From Acidobacteriota bacterium (GTDB lineage Bacteria > Acidobacteriota > Terriglobia > Terriglobales > Acidobacteriaceae), in NCBI GenBank assembly GCA_021780095.1, contig JAJXZK010000135.1:1-21764 (forward strand): DNA of 21,764 nucleotides, given 5' to 3'. The position numbers and the translations under genes are program-made. Every line of letters starts with the position of its first letter. Positions within the stretch are counted from its first letter, which is position 1. Positions 1 to 8,169 of the stretch are shown one piece after another. The notes below the pieces were generated by a model. It saw only the letters and a program-made list of their open reading frames with translations, did not search any database and was not told the DNA's origin.

Positions 1-114
1 TTGGTTTTGCCAATAGCGATCGGCAAGGCCGTGGTGGTGGAAGACGTCACCCAGCAGGAATTGCTGGGGGCCATCCAATCGATGTTGCGCACCATGAAAG
101 AACGCGGCGTATGA
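1..114 (+). CDS. C-terminal end of an unidentified protein (partial)
   Basis: An open frame enters from the left edge in frame 1 and encodes 37 residues before a TGA at 112-114. The tail contains the stretch GKAVVVEDVTQQELLGAI followed by a short basic helix ending in KERGV. The stop overlaps the ubiE start (ATGA-type overlap, ATG at 111), which suggests translational coupling and supports this being the real end of an upstream gene. The fragment is too short to name. The style is compatible with the end of a Rossmann-like or glycosyltransferase-type domain, but that is only an impression. Confidence 0.6.
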   Translation: MVLPIAIGKAVVVEDVTQQELLGAIQSMLRTMKERGV

Positions 115-893
115 GTAGCTTTGCAAGTGGCGCAGAACCAAAAGGACCTGGCGCCGATCCCGCATCGAACCGCGATGAGCAAGGTGTCAGCCAGGCGGTG
201 CAATCCATGTTCAACGGTATTGCCCCGCGCTATGATCTGCTGAATCACGTCTTGTCTGCCAATGTGGATCGCATTTGGTGGCGTCGCACGGCTCGTGCCT
301 TTGCACCAATCTTGCGGAAACCGGAGTCAACGGTCCTGGATATGTGCTGCGGCACCGGAGACATGACTCTGGCCCTGCTGCGGCAGCGACCTGCCAATGG
401 CAAACCAGTCATCGCGCTCGACTTTTCCCACGCCATGCTGGAGCGCGCCAAAGAAAAGTTTGCCTCGCCGGAATTCAAGACCTTCGGCGTCATCCCCATG
501 GAAGCCGACGCGCTTCACATGCCTCTGCCGGACAATTCCATGGACCTGATCACCACTGCGTTCGGCTTTCGCAATCTGGCCAACTACGAAGCCGGCCTTC
601 GCGAGATCGCTCGCGTGCTGCGCCCCGGCGCGCAAGTGGGCATCCTGGACTTCAACGAGCCTGGCGGTCTATTCGGAAAAATCTACAGCCTTTACTTCCG
701 CCATATTCTGCCTCGCGTTGGGAGAACCCTTTCCGGCGCGTCCACACCGTATGAGTATCTTCCGCATTCCGTACACCGGTTTCCCAAGCCGGAAGAGATG
801 CTGGCCATGATGCGAGCGTGTGGGTATGTGCAAGCAACATGGGTACCCTACACGTTTGGCATTGCGGGCCTGTACCGCGCTGTGAAAGCATGA
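111..893 (+). CDS. ubiE: Demethylmenaquinone/ubiquinone C-methyltransferase (MenG/UbiE)
   Basis: This SAM-dependent enzyme methylates the quinone ring of demethylmenaquinone (or the ubiquinone precursor) at the membrane surface. The 260-residue protein has the family entry motif MFNGIAPRYDLLNHVLS at about 33-49, the SAM-binding motif I VLDMCCGTGD at 75-84, the acidic motif ALDFS at about 102-106, FGFRNL at 151-156 and a post-motif ILDFNEP near 178-184. The C-terminal YTFGIAGLYRAVK is also typical. Length and motif order match full-length family members, with an N-terminal extension of about 30 residues that has no recognised feature. The start overlaps the previous stop by three bases, so translation is probably coupled, because no strong Shine-Dalgarno sequence is visible. 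If the host is an acidobacterium the product should be menaquinone, so menG would be the better symbol. That choice is inferred. Confidence 0.95.
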   Translation: MSSFASGAEPKGPGADPASNRDEQGVSQAVQSMFNGIAPRYDLLNHVLSANVDRIWWRRTARAFAPILRKPESTVLDMCCGTGDMTLALLRQRPANGKPVIALDFSHAMLERAKEKFASPEFKTFGVIPMEADALHMPLPDNSMDLITTAFGFRNLANYEAGLREIARVLRPGAQVGILDFNEPGGLFGKIYSLYFRHILPRVGRTLSGASTPYEYLPHSVHRFPKPEEMLAMMRACGYVQATWVPYTFGIAGLYRAVKA

Positions 894-949
894 AATTCGC
901 CCCCGCCGATGCCGCTTCTTTTCGCAGTAGTGGAGGATGACAGGTCAAA

Positions 950-2383
950 ATGGCGCGTCCCTTCTCCATGTCAAGCCGCAGGACGTTTGACGCTTCGATA
1001 AAGCTGCGCACCGCCGCCGTCTCTGTTTCGGCCGCGGCCGTCATGACGTTTCTCAAGTTATGGATGGGCGTTCAAAGCGGCAGCATCGGCATGTTGTCGG
1101 AGGCGGCGCATTCCGGCCTCGACCTGGTTGCTTCTCTTATCATCCTCGCCTCCATCACCATCTCCGACCGCCCCGCGGATGAAGACCATGCCTACGGTCA
1201 CGGCAAGATGGAAAATCTGGCCGCTTTCACGGAAACGCTGTTCATGGTCGCCTCTGTGATTTGGATTCTTGCCGAGGCTCTGGATCGAATCCTGGGTCAC
1301 GCGCTGCCGCTGAATCTTTCCATCTGGCCATTCGCCGTATTGCTGCTGTCGATGGCCGTCGACTTTGTCCGATCACACGCTCTGGGCCGGGTCGCCCGGC
1401 AAACAAAAAGTCAGGCCCTCGAAGCCGACGCGCTCCACTTCAGCATGGATATCTGGTCAAGCCTCGCCGTCATTGGCGGCCTGCTTGCCGGCGCCGCGTC
1501 GCAGCACTGGCATCTCCATTGGCTGCGCTTTGGCGACCCCATGGCTGCAGTGGTGGTGTCGATCATTATTCTTAAGGTCTGCTGGCGCCTGGCCCGCCAG
1601 ACCGTCGATATTCTGACCGACGCTGCGCCACTTGCCACTCGCCGACGCGTTACGGAATCATTGCGGCAGTTGCCCGATAGCATCGGGGTGGAACGTATGC
1701 GTCTGCGACTCGCCGGAAATCATTACTTCGCCGATCTGACCGTCGGTATGCCGCGAAACCTGAGCTTCCAGCGCACAGAGCAAATGAAGGATCAGGTCGC
1801 CGACGCGGTCCGCCTCATTCTCCCAGAAGCCGATGTCGTCGTGAACGTTGTTCCACGCATCGGTCGCTCGGAAAGCATCTTTGACCGGGTGCGAGCCGTC
1901 GCGGCTCGCCACAATCTTTCGGTTCACGATCTCAGCGTGCAACACTATGATGGAAAACTCCACCTCGAACAGCACCTGGAAGTTCCCGAGTCTCTGAGCC
2001 TGCGCGACGCCCACACCCTGGTCACTCGCATCGAGAGTGAAACTCGCGCCGACGTTCCGGAAATCGATTCCATCCTGACCCACATTGAAAGTGAACGCGG
2101 CACCATTGAGACTGAAGCACGCCGTAGCGAAGACGCCGCCATGGAAAGTGATCTGCGTCGTTTGGCCAGTGAGTTTCCCGATATTCTGGATGTACACGCG
2201 GTCGTTCTATCGAAGGCCGGCGAACGAATGCAGATATCCTGCCATTGCACTTTGCCCGACGACAGAAGCATGTCCGATGTTCACGCACTAATCACCGCGT
2301 TAGAGGATCGAGTCAAATCGGAGATGCCGCAGATTGCCCGCGTCTTTATTCATCCTGAGCCGGCCACCGATAACCAACGCTGA
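950..2383 (+). CDS. Cation diffusion facilitator transporter with three tandem C-terminal domains
   Basis: This is a proton-coupled efflux carrier for divalent metals in the cytoplasmic membrane. The transmembrane part (about residues 20-215) carries the paired metal-site motifs HSGLD (His54, Asp58) and HFSMD (His163, Asp167). The HD-HD arrangement is usual in Zn/Co-type CDF members, whereas FieF/YiiP has DD-HD, so zinc export is the best guess. The loop after the second helix has the family pattern ADEDHAYGHGKMENLAAF. Three cytoplasmic ferredoxin-like dimerisation domains appear to follow, at about 213-303, 308-380 and 395-472. The last two resemble each other (LRDAHTLVTRIES versus MSDVHALITALED). 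Typical members have about 300 residues and one such domain, so 477 is long. GGAGG at 932-936 lies 13 bases before the ATG. An ATG at residue 7 is a possible alternative start. Confidence 0.9.
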   Translation: MARPFSMSSRRTFDASIKLRTAAVSVSAAAVMTFLKLWMGVQSGSIGMLSEAAHSGLDLVASLIILASITISDRPADEDHAYGHGKMENLAAFTETLFMVASVIWILAEALDRILGHALPLNLSIWPFAVLLLSMAVDFVRSHALGRVARQTKSQALEADALHFSMDIWSSLAVIGGLLAGAASQHWHLHWLRFGDPMAAVVVSIIILKVCWRLARQTVDILTDAAPLATRRRVTESLRQLPDSIGVERMRLRLAGNHYFADLTVGMPRNLSFQRTEQMKDQVADAVRLILPEADVVVNVVPRIGRSESIFDRVRAVAARHNLSVHDLSVQHYDGKLHLEQHLEVPESLSLRDAHTLVTRIESETRADVPEIDSILTHIESERGTIETEARRSEDAAMESDLRRLASEFPDILDVHAVVLSKAGERMQISCHCTLPDDRSMSDVHALITALEDRVKSEMPQIARVFIHPEPATDNQR

Positions 2384-2412
2384 AGTTCTCCACGCGCAAA
2401 GGAGTTGCAAAC

Positions 2413-2814
2413 GTGCAAGCCAGTGCAACATGGAAAAAGGAGATGATTTTCGACTCGCTCTCGCACAGCAGACACACCGTTGTGTTCGACGGCGATGCAG
2501 CCCACACCCAGGGGCCCAGCCCCATGGAAACAGTATTGATGGGCCTCTGCGGCTGCACCGCGATCGATGTCATTTCAATTTTGAAAAAGAAGCGGGAACC
2601 CTTCAGTGGGCTGATGGTTTCCGCAGTCGCGGACCAGGCGCCTGACCCGCCGAAGGTTTTTACCCATGTCAGATTGACCTACCGCGTCAGTGGAGCGGTT
2701 TCTCACAAAGCTATGGGAGATGCTGTGCATCTGTCAGAAACAAAATATTGCTCTGTGGCGGGAATGATATCCAAGACCGCCAAGATAGAATTCGTGATTG
2801 AATACGCAGACTAA
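2413..2814 (+). CDS. OsmC/Ohr-family peroxiredoxin-like protein
   Basis: This is a small cytoplasmic OsmC-fold protein of 133 residues, a family whose members reduce organic hydroperoxides through a cysteine pair. The first conserved cysteine region reads GLCGCTAIDV (Cys46, Cys48) and the second reads KYCSVAGM (Cys113), matching the peroxidatic and resolving positions of the family. The helix after the first cysteine and the closing strand FVIEYA also fit. The subgroup resembles YhfA-type OsmC proteins, whose substrate is not established. The start is GTG at 2413: AAAGGAG at 2398-2404 lies eight bases upstream, and no in-frame ATG occurs until residue 11. It follows the CDF gene by 29 bases and precedes the PASTA gene by 21, so cotranscription is likely. 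Confidence 0.88.
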   Translation: MQASATWKKEMIFDSLSHSRHTVVFDGDAAHTQGPSPMETVLMGLCGCTAIDVISILKKKREPFSGLMVSAVADQAPDPPKVFTHVRLTYRVSGAVSHKAMGDAVHLSETKYCSVAGMISKTAKIEFVIEYAD

Positions 2815-2835
2815 GGAAACACCAGGCGACCATTC

Positions 2836-3639
2836 ATGTTGCAAATGTTTCGCGCATTAGCGGCTGTCCTTTTGCTAGTAACCATCGCCTTGGTGTCCGC
2901 TTTGATCACGATGCGACTAGCGATTCACGGGGCTGAAGTCCAAGTTCCAGCGCTGCAAGGCCGCTCGGTGCCGCAGGCTGTCGTTGAGCTTCGTACGAAG
3001 GGTTTGCAGGCCGGCATCGATGGCCACTACTACAGTGCCACACAACCCGCGGGAGTCGTCCTGACACAGAGTCCGGCACCCGGAACCCTGGTCCGCAAAT
3101 CATGGCGGGTGCGAGTCACTGTGAGCCTGGGCCCGCAAAAGGTTGCCGTCCCTTCCGTCGAAGGAATGAATGAAACCATGGCCTCCATCACCATTCGCCG
3201 CACAGGACTGCTGGTCGGCGCAGTGGTTGGATTGCCGTATGCCTACGCGTCAGAAAACACTGTCATCGCGCAGACACCCACGGGTCACGCAACCGATGTC
3301 GAAGACCCGCGCGTCAGCATTCTCACGGCGCAGACTGCTCCCCCAATGGAGCATGTCAGCGTCATGCCGGATTTGATCGGCGAAAACTTCACCCAGGCAG
3401 CGCTGGCGGTCATCCATGCCGGCTTCAAGCTGGCACCTTTGCAGAACGCACCGGCCACACCGTCAACTGCAGCGCCGACAGGCCAACTCGCTGCCCTTCC
3501 GACGATTTCGCAGCCAGATGCACAGGCACCGCCGACCCTTTCGGCTGCGGCTCCTCCCGGCACCGTCATTGAGCAGGCTCCCGCAGCGGGAACACGCATT
3601 CCGGCCGGCTCGAGCATTCAGCTCACCGTCCAGCCGTGA
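2836..3639 (+). CDS. Membrane-anchored protein with three PASTA domains
   Basis: This 267-residue protein has one N-terminal hydrophobic segment (about 7-30) and then an extracytoplasmic region built from PASTA repeats at about 34-99, 100-168 and 172-267. Visible hallmarks are VPALQGRSVPQA with a QSPAPGT turn in the first, VPSVEGM with a weaker QTPTGHA turn in the second, and MPDLIGENFTQA with EQAPAAGTRIPAGS in the third. The third is split by an Ala/Pro/Thr-rich insert (about 203-240). PASTA domains bind peptidoglycan fragments or act as spacers in PrkC/StkP kinases and penicillin-binding proteins. No kinase or transpeptidase domain is present here, so this is a stand-alone PASTA protein. 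It converges on rsmB with 23 bases between the stops. A cell-wall role is an inference from the domain family. Confidence 0.88.
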   Translation: MLQMFRALAAVLLLVTIALVSALITMRLAIHGAEVQVPALQGRSVPQAVVELRTKGLQAGIDGHYYSATQPAGVVLTQSPAPGTLVRKSWRVRVTVSLGPQKVAVPSVEGMNETMASITIRRTGLLVGAVVGLPYAYASENTVIAQTPTGHATDVEDPRVSILTAQTAPPMEHVSVMPDLIGENFTQAALAVIHAGFKLAPLQNAPATPSTAAPTGQLAALPTISQPDAQAPPTLSAAAPPGTVIEQAPAAGTRIPAGSSIQLTVQP

Positions 3640-3662
3640 AACGCAAAAGTAGAAGAATGGTT

Positions 3663-5006
3663 CTATTCACGCTCGATCAGCGCTGCAGAAAATCCGTCGC
3701 AAGGATGCAGTCCGGGAAGCGTCCGCAGAGATCCATCGCGAAATCCAGTGGCCCGCAACTCTTCAACCGCCTCGCCCCGCACGATTCCCTCTCGTTCCAG
3801 CCGATCGAATTCCTGCCGCAGATCAAGCTGGTGCCAAGAACCGCGTGCTGTCGACGTTAAGCACGCGTCCACGACCGCGGCATTTTCCTCTGGCTCGAGC
3901 GAGCAAGTGGAGTAGAGGAGCCTTCCACCCGGAGCCAGCAAGCGCAAGCCCGCCGACAAAATCTCTCGCTGTCGCTCCGCCTGCCGTGCCAGCTCCTCCG
4001 GTTGCAGACGATGACGAATCTCCGGGTTTCGCGCCAGCGTGCCCGTTCCCGTACATGGAACGTCACACAAAATTCTCTCGAATGGGCCCACTCCGGTCAG
4101 CTTCGCTGCATCCGCAACCCGTAGTTCCACGTGATCCAAATTCATCGTCGCGCTGAGACGCCGCCGCATCGTTTCCAGTCGCGCGGGATGAAGATCACAC
4201 GCCAGTATTTCTGCCTGAGGATTGTTCTGCAGTAGAACCGCTGTCTTGCCTCCCGGCGCCGCGCACGCATCGAGGATTAGCGCTCCCTGACCCAATAATT
4301 CCGCCACCAGCTGCGAACCCTCATCCTGCAGTTGTGCATGCGCTGTCGCTTCCAGCGAGACCTTGACCGCCTTCGCTTCCCCACCCACGATCCTTCGCGC
4401 CTTGGCTAAGAAAGCCCCTGGCTGGAGGATCATTCCTTGCGAACGCAGCGCCTCATCAGCGTCGACATTCAGCAGCCGCACTGCAGTCTCCGCTTCATTC
4501 TGACCCTGTTCGCAGATTCGCCGACAAGCCTCTGCACCATAGAACTTCCTCCAGCGCGCGACCATCCATTGCGGGTACGCTTGCTCGGCATCGAAAGCAC
4601 GCGTTTTGGGCAGCGCGGCCACTTTCCGCAGTACGGCGTTCACCAGCCCAGCTTGCCGAGCGCCCTCCGAATGCTTGCACCACTCGACCGACTCGAAGAG
4701 GGCGGCATGCGTGGGAATGCGATCGAGAAACAGCAGTTGATAGGCGCCCACGCGAAGCGCCAGCAGCGCATCTTCCGGCAACGTTAGATCCGGGCGCGCC
4801 AGAAAGCGCCGGCACTCGGCCTCAAGAACAAGCCGCCAGCGCAACGTCCCCAGCACCAGCGTCGTGCAGAGATTACGGTCCTGTGCTGACAACTGGTTTA
4901 CCTGCAGGGAGTGCAGCAGCGTATCGCTGTTGCCGCGCCCGCGGCCCACTTTTCGAAGAATGTCGAAAGCCGCGCGTCGCGCCGGCGCGATCGGAGCCGC
5001 TGTCAT
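3663..5006 (-). CDS. rsmB: 16S rRNA (cytosine-967-C5)-methyltransferase RsmB (Sun)
   Basis: This enzyme methylates C967 of 16S rRNA using SAM. The 447-residue protein has the two-part family layout: an N-terminal NusB-like RNA-binding domain (about 5-135, including QDRNLCTTLVLGTLRWR) and a C-terminal Rossmann methyltransferase domain. The latter contains the SAM-loop DACAAPGGK at 246-254, motif IV DVPCTGTGT at 315-323 (Cys318) and motif VI YSTCSLEPEEN with the expected nucleophile Cys368. The domain ends with the usual HPCDGFSAALIER. The ATG overlaps the fmt stop in an ATGA, so the two genes are probably translationally coupled, the common fmt-rsmB order. It is the last gene of the minus-strand operon. 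Confidence 0.96.
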   Translation of the reverse strand: MTAAPIAPARRAAFDILRKVGRGRGNSDTLLHSLQVNQLSAQDRNLCTTLVLGTLRWRLVLEAECRRFLARPDLTLPEDALLALRVGAYQLLFLDRIPTHAALFESVEWCKHSEGARQAGLVNAVLRKVAALPKTRAFDAEQAYPQWMVARWRKFYGAEACRRICEQGQNEAETAVRLLNVDADEALRSQGMILQPGAFLAKARRIVGGEAKAVKVSLEATAHAQLQDEGSQLVAELLGQGALILDACAAPGGKTAVLLQNNPQAEILACDLHPARLETMRRRLSATMNLDHVELRVADAAKLTGVGPFERILCDVPCTGTGTLARNPEIRHRLQPEELARQAERQREILSAGLRLLAPGGRLLYSTCSLEPEENAAVVDACLTSTARGSWHQLDLRQEFDRLEREGIVRGEAVEELRATGFRDGSLRTLPGLHPCDGFSAALIERE

Positions 5007-5947
5007 CGCGAATCCAATCGCTCGCCCTCAGCGAACGAAAATCCGTTCAGAAAAGCCTCTACTGGCATGCGTCGTTTCCCTTCCATCTGCGATTCCAGCA
5101 GTTCGAGCCAAGTGCCTTCCCCGCAGGCCACCAGCAACCGATTCGCCTTTCGCACCAGCGTTCCAGGAGCCGCGAATAACCCCGCAGGGCCAGCGACTAC
5201 CTGCATCGCATGAAGAATCCATTTTTTTCCGTGAAAGCTGGTGAACGCTCCCGGCCAGGGTTGGAACCCGCGCCAGCGATCGAAGATCTGTTGCGCTGTC
5301 CGGTTCCAATCGATGCGGCCTTCTTCCCGTTGCAAAATCGGCGCGAGCGTCGCGCGGCTATGATCCTGCGGCGTGGGTGCAAGCGTTCCCTCCTCAAGCC
5401 CTGCAAGCGTGCGCACCATCAACTCTGCGCCAACCCCGGCAAGCACCGGAGAAAGCTCCACCGCAGTTTGCTGCGGCAAAATTGCCACCCTCTGCTGCAG
5501 CAGAATATCCCCCGTATCGAGTCCTTCGTCGATGCGCATTGTGGTGATACCAGTTTCAATTTCTCCATTCGCAACTGCCCATTGGATGGGTGCAGCTCCC
5601 CGATACTTTGGCAGCAGCGACGCATGGACGTTCAAATTGCCGTGTTTCGGCAGGCTCAACATCCAGGGTGGAATCAGACGGCCATAGGCCACGATGACGA
5701 TGGCGTCCGGAGACGAGGCACGAAGCCGCTCCTGCAGTTCAGGATTGTTGCGGATCTTTTCCGGTTGCGCGAGCGCCAGACCGTGCTGCTCCGCATATCG
5801 CTTCACCGGGGAGATTTGAACTTCCATGCCGCGACCGCTGGCGCGATCCGGCTGCGACAGCACCAAATCCACTCGATGGCCCGCCTGCAACAGGGCATTC
5901 AGGGTAGGAACAGCGAATTGCGGAGTCCCACAAAAGACAAGGCGCAT
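5003..5947 (-). CDS. fmt: Methionyl-tRNA formyltransferase
   Basis: Fmt transfers a formyl group from 10-formyl-THF to initiator Met-tRNA. The protein opens with MRLVFCGTPQFAVPTL, the usual beginning of the family. With the ATG at 5947 as residue 1 (314 residues) the catalytic Asn106, His108 and Asp144 fall in LNVHASLLPKYRGAAP and DEGLDTGDIL, the same numbers as in E. coli Fmt. The C-terminal OB-type domain includes GTLVRKANRLLVACGEG. A GTG four codons upstream (5959) is in frame and also possible. The only purine-rich box, AGGGG at about 5962-5966, is too close to the GTG and rather far from the ATG, so the start is not settled. The gene lies 58 bases after def (46 if the GTG is used) and overlaps rsmB by four bases. 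Confidence 0.95.
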   Translation of the reverse strand: MRLVFCGTPQFAVPTLNALLQAGHRVDLVLSQPDRASGRGMEVQISPVKRYAEQHGLALAQPEKIRNNPELQERLRASSPDAIVIVAYGRLIPPWMLSLPKHGNLNVHASLLPKYRGAAPIQWAVANGEIETGITTMRIDEGLDTGDILLQQRVAILPQQTAVELSPVLAGVGAELMVRTLAGLEEGTLAPTPQDHSRATLAPILQREEGRIDWNRTAQQIFDRWRGFQPWPGAFTSFHGKKWILHAMQVVAGPAGLFAAPGTLVRKANRLLVACGEGTWLELLESQMEGKRRMPVEAFLNGFSFAEGERLDSR

Positions 5948-6005
5948 AGGTTTGGGCACGGCCCCTACGACCGTTGGGAACGAGATGCCGGCAGACAGTC
6001 TGGCT

Positions 6006-6515
6006 CTACCACTCGCCTGCCCGCTGTAGCTTGCGAATTTTTCGCAGCTGCAAATCGCGCTTCAATCGACTCAGGCGGAAAATGAAAAGAATTCCGTCCA
6101 AGTGGTCTATCTCATGTTGAATGGCTCGCGCCAGCAACTCCGAGCCTTCCACTTCAATCGGCTTGCCTTCCGCGTCCTGAGCACGCACTTTCACCTCTGC
6201 GGCTCGCACCACGCGATCGCGAATCTCGGGCAGGCTCAAGCAGCCTTCTTCTTCCACCTGCTTGCCTTTGATCTCGATCACTTCAGGATTGATCAAGACA
6301 ATCTTCTCTTCCGGCTTTTTCTGAAAGCTCAAATCAATCACGGTCAAGCGCTTCGAAATCCCAATCTGCGGCGCGGCCAGACCAATTCCCTGCGCGTCGT
6401 ACATCGATGTAAACATGTCATCGACCAACCTGCGCAATTCTGCGTCGAACACAGTGACCGGTTCCGCAGGCTGCTGCAGAATAGGGTCGGGAAATTTCAC
6501 AATCGGATAAATCAT
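6006..6515 (-). CDS. def: Peptide deformylase
   Basis: This metallohydrolase removes the N-formyl group from nascent proteins. The 169-residue protein shows all three family motifs: GIGLAAPQ at 43-50, EGCLSLP at 90-96 (metal ligand Cys92) and QHEIDH at 133-138 (ligands His134 and His138, catalytic Glu135). The length is normal. It starts 31 bases after the aroC stop and is followed by fmt, the standard def-fmt pairing that couples removal and addition of formyl groups. The Shine-Dalgarno is weak (AGA-rich stretch before ATG at 6515), so translation may depend on the upstream gene. The basic C-terminus (LKRDLQLRKIRKLQ) looks like a type 1 PDF tail helix. Confidence 0.97.
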   Translation of the reverse strand: MIYPIVKFPDPILQQPAEPVTVFDAELRRLVDDMFTSMYDAQGIGLAAPQIGISKRLTVIDLSFQKKPEEKIVLINPEVIEIKGKQVEEEGCLSLPEIRDRVVRAAEVKVRAQDAEGKPIEVEGSELLARAIQHEIDHLDGILFIFRLSRLKRDLQLRKIRKLQRAGEW

Positions 6516-6546
6516 CGAGAGAGTCTTGTCTTTCTAATTGGGCAGA

Positions 6547-7728
6547 TCAAAAATCGCGGATCTGATCGCAGTACCCTTGATAGTTTCTCACCATTTCGCG
6601 CAGTGAGTCGCCGCCAAACTTGTCAATGGCCAATTTCGCCAGCGTCAACGCCACCATCGCCTCAGCCGCAACGCCAGCTGCCGGAACCACGCAGACGTCC
6701 GACCGTTCGTAGGCAGCCTTAGTTTCTTCGCGCGTCTGGAAGCTCACGGATCCCAACGGCCGGCGCAGCGTTGAAATCGGCTTCAAGTATCCCCGAACGA
6801 TGACATTCTCGCCATTCGAGATACCCCCTTCGATGCCGCCCGCATTATTCTGGTCGCGCATGAAACGCGTGTGCTTGTCCGTTGTGTCTGCCGCCGCGTA
6901 ATGGATCGCATCATGCACCGCGGAACCGAACCCACCTGCCGCCGTCACGCCCCGTCCAATCTCCACAGCCTTCACCGCCTGCAGTGACATCACCGCCGCC
7001 GCCAGCATTCCGTCCAACCGCTCATCCCAGTTGGCGTACGTTCCCAAGCCCGGAGGAACACCGTGCGCCACCACTTCAAACACGCCGCCCACGGAATCGC
7101 CGGTACGCAGCGCCTTATCGACAACGGCCTTCATGCGCTGTTCGGATGCCTCGTCCACGCAGCCCAGCAAGACTTCTTCACGCGACTGCAACGCCAGAAT
7201 TTCCGGCCAAATCGCGTCACGATCCAGTTCCGCATCGCCCACTCGGATCACATGGCTAGCAATGGCGATTCCCAGGGCTTCCAGCAATTGCTTGGCGATG
7301 GCCCCGGCCGCCACCCGCGCCGTGGATTCGCGCGCCGACGCCCGCTCCAGCACGTACCGCGCATCGGGAAAATCGTATTTCAGCGCGCCTGCAAGATCGG
7401 CGTGCCCAGGTCGCGGAGAGGCGACCGCCTTATGCTTCGCAGGATCTCCCGCCGCTACCGGTAAGACCTCAGTCCAGTTCTTCCAGTCGCTGTTCTCAAT
7501 GCGGATCGAAATTGGTGAGCCAATTGTTTTGGCATGTCGAACGCCGGATAGAATCTGGCCTGTGTCTCGCTCGATCTTCATGCGGCCACCGCGGCCGTAT
7601 CCTTGCTGCCGCCGCCACAATTCATGGTTCATTTTGGCTTCATCAATGGGGACACCTGCGGGCATGCCAGAAATCATGGCAATTAAACATTCCCCGTGAG
7701 ACTCTCCTGCGGTGGCAAAACGAAACAT
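6547..7728 (-). CDS. aroC: Chorismate synthase
   Basis: AroC catalyses the last shikimate-pathway step, 5-enolpyruvylshikimate-3-phosphate to chorismate, with reduced FMN as cofactor. The 393-residue protein carries the three signatures: GESHG at 8-12 (His11), RRQQGYGRGGRMKIE at about 39-53 and RPGHADLAGALKY at 106-118. RASARESTARVAAGA follows from 129. Length and order are normal for the bacterial enzyme. AAAGG about eight bases upstream supports the ATG at 7728. The chorismate it makes feeds aromatic amino acids and menaquinone, a link to ubiE and ubiX in this window. It sits 60 bases after the EVE gene and 31 before def. Confidence 0.97.
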   Translation of the reverse strand: MFRFATAGESHGECLIAMISGMPAGVPIDEAKMNHELWRRQQGYGRGGRMKIERDTGQILSGVRHAKTIGSPISIRIENSDWKNWTEVLPVAAGDPAKHKAVASPRPGHADLAGALKYDFPDARYVLERASARESTARVAAGAIAKQLLEALGIAIASHVIRVGDAELDRDAIWPEILALQSREEVLLGCVDEASEQRMKAVVDKALRTGDSVGGVFEVVAHGVPPGLGTYANWDERLDGMLAAAVMSLQAVKAVEIGRGVTAAGGFGSAVHDAIHYAAADTTDKHTRFMRDQNNAGGIEGGISNGENVIVRGYLKPISTLRRPLGSVSFQTREETKAAYERSDVCVVPAAGVAAEAMVALTLAKLAIDKFGGDSLREMVRNYQGYCDQIRDF

Positions 7729-7788
7729 GCAGTAACCTTTTAACTTTAAGTTGTATTTAGCTCAAGATTCATTTCTTGCAGGTGCAAT

Positions 7789-8169
7789 TTACCGCGCCTT
7801 CGTCATCCATTGGTATTGCTGATCGGTCAACGGAACCACCGACAATCTTCCCTGTCGCACCAGCGGTGAATCCTGAAACTGCGGCTCCTCTTTCACGGAA
7901 TCCAGCGTCTTCGGAGAAATCATTTTGCCGAATCGAATGCGAACCAACGGCGCCTTGGGATCCTTGGCGTCGACGCTGACCACCGTAGCCGTCCCAACCG
8001 CCGCGCGTTCGTCGCCCGTGTGATAGAGCACCAGTCGATCGCTGGGATGCATCTCTCGCAGATTTTTTACGGCCGCAGGGTTGGTCACTCCATCCCACAC
8101 CGTCTCGCCATCCCGCTTCAAGTCGCTGATCGAGTAGGCACTCGGCTCCGTCTTCAGCAGGTAGTTCAT
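7789..8169 (-). CDS. EVE-domain protein (PUA-like fold)
   Basis: This 126-residue protein consists of a single EVE domain, a PUA-related fold of the thymocyte nuclear protein 1 (THYN1) type. Visible family features are the opening NYLLKTEPSAYSISDL, the VWDGVTNPAAVKNLREM segment at about 24-40, DRLVLYHTGDERAAVGTATV at about 44-63 and the closing PLVRQGRLSVVPLT. EVE domains are known or proposed readers of modified bases in DNA or RNA; the ligand of this protein cannot be told from sequence. Its ATG overlaps the stop of the OB/HD gene in an ATGA (8166-8169), so the two are almost certainly made together. That supports, but does not prove, a nucleic-acid-related function. Confidence 0.9.
   Translation of the reverse strand: MNYLLKTEPSAYSISDLKRDGETVWDGVTNPAAVKNLREMHPSDRLVLYHTGDERAAVGTATVVSVDAKDPKAPLVRIRFGKMISPKTLDSVKEEPQFQDSPLVRQGRLSVVPLTDQQYQWMTKAR

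Noticed and set aside
3650..3665. TAGAA/TTCTA hairpin between the convergent PASTA and rsmB genes
   Set aside because: The stem is only 5 bp, AT-rich and without a T-run, and overlaps the rsmB stop codon; too weak to call a terminator.
5210..6085. Long plus-strand open frame (291 codons) opposite fmt and def
   Set aside because: It lies wholly antisense to two genes with full catalytic motifs, and its translation is low in structure and rich in Arg/His/Cys, typical of a shadow frame in GC-rich DNA.
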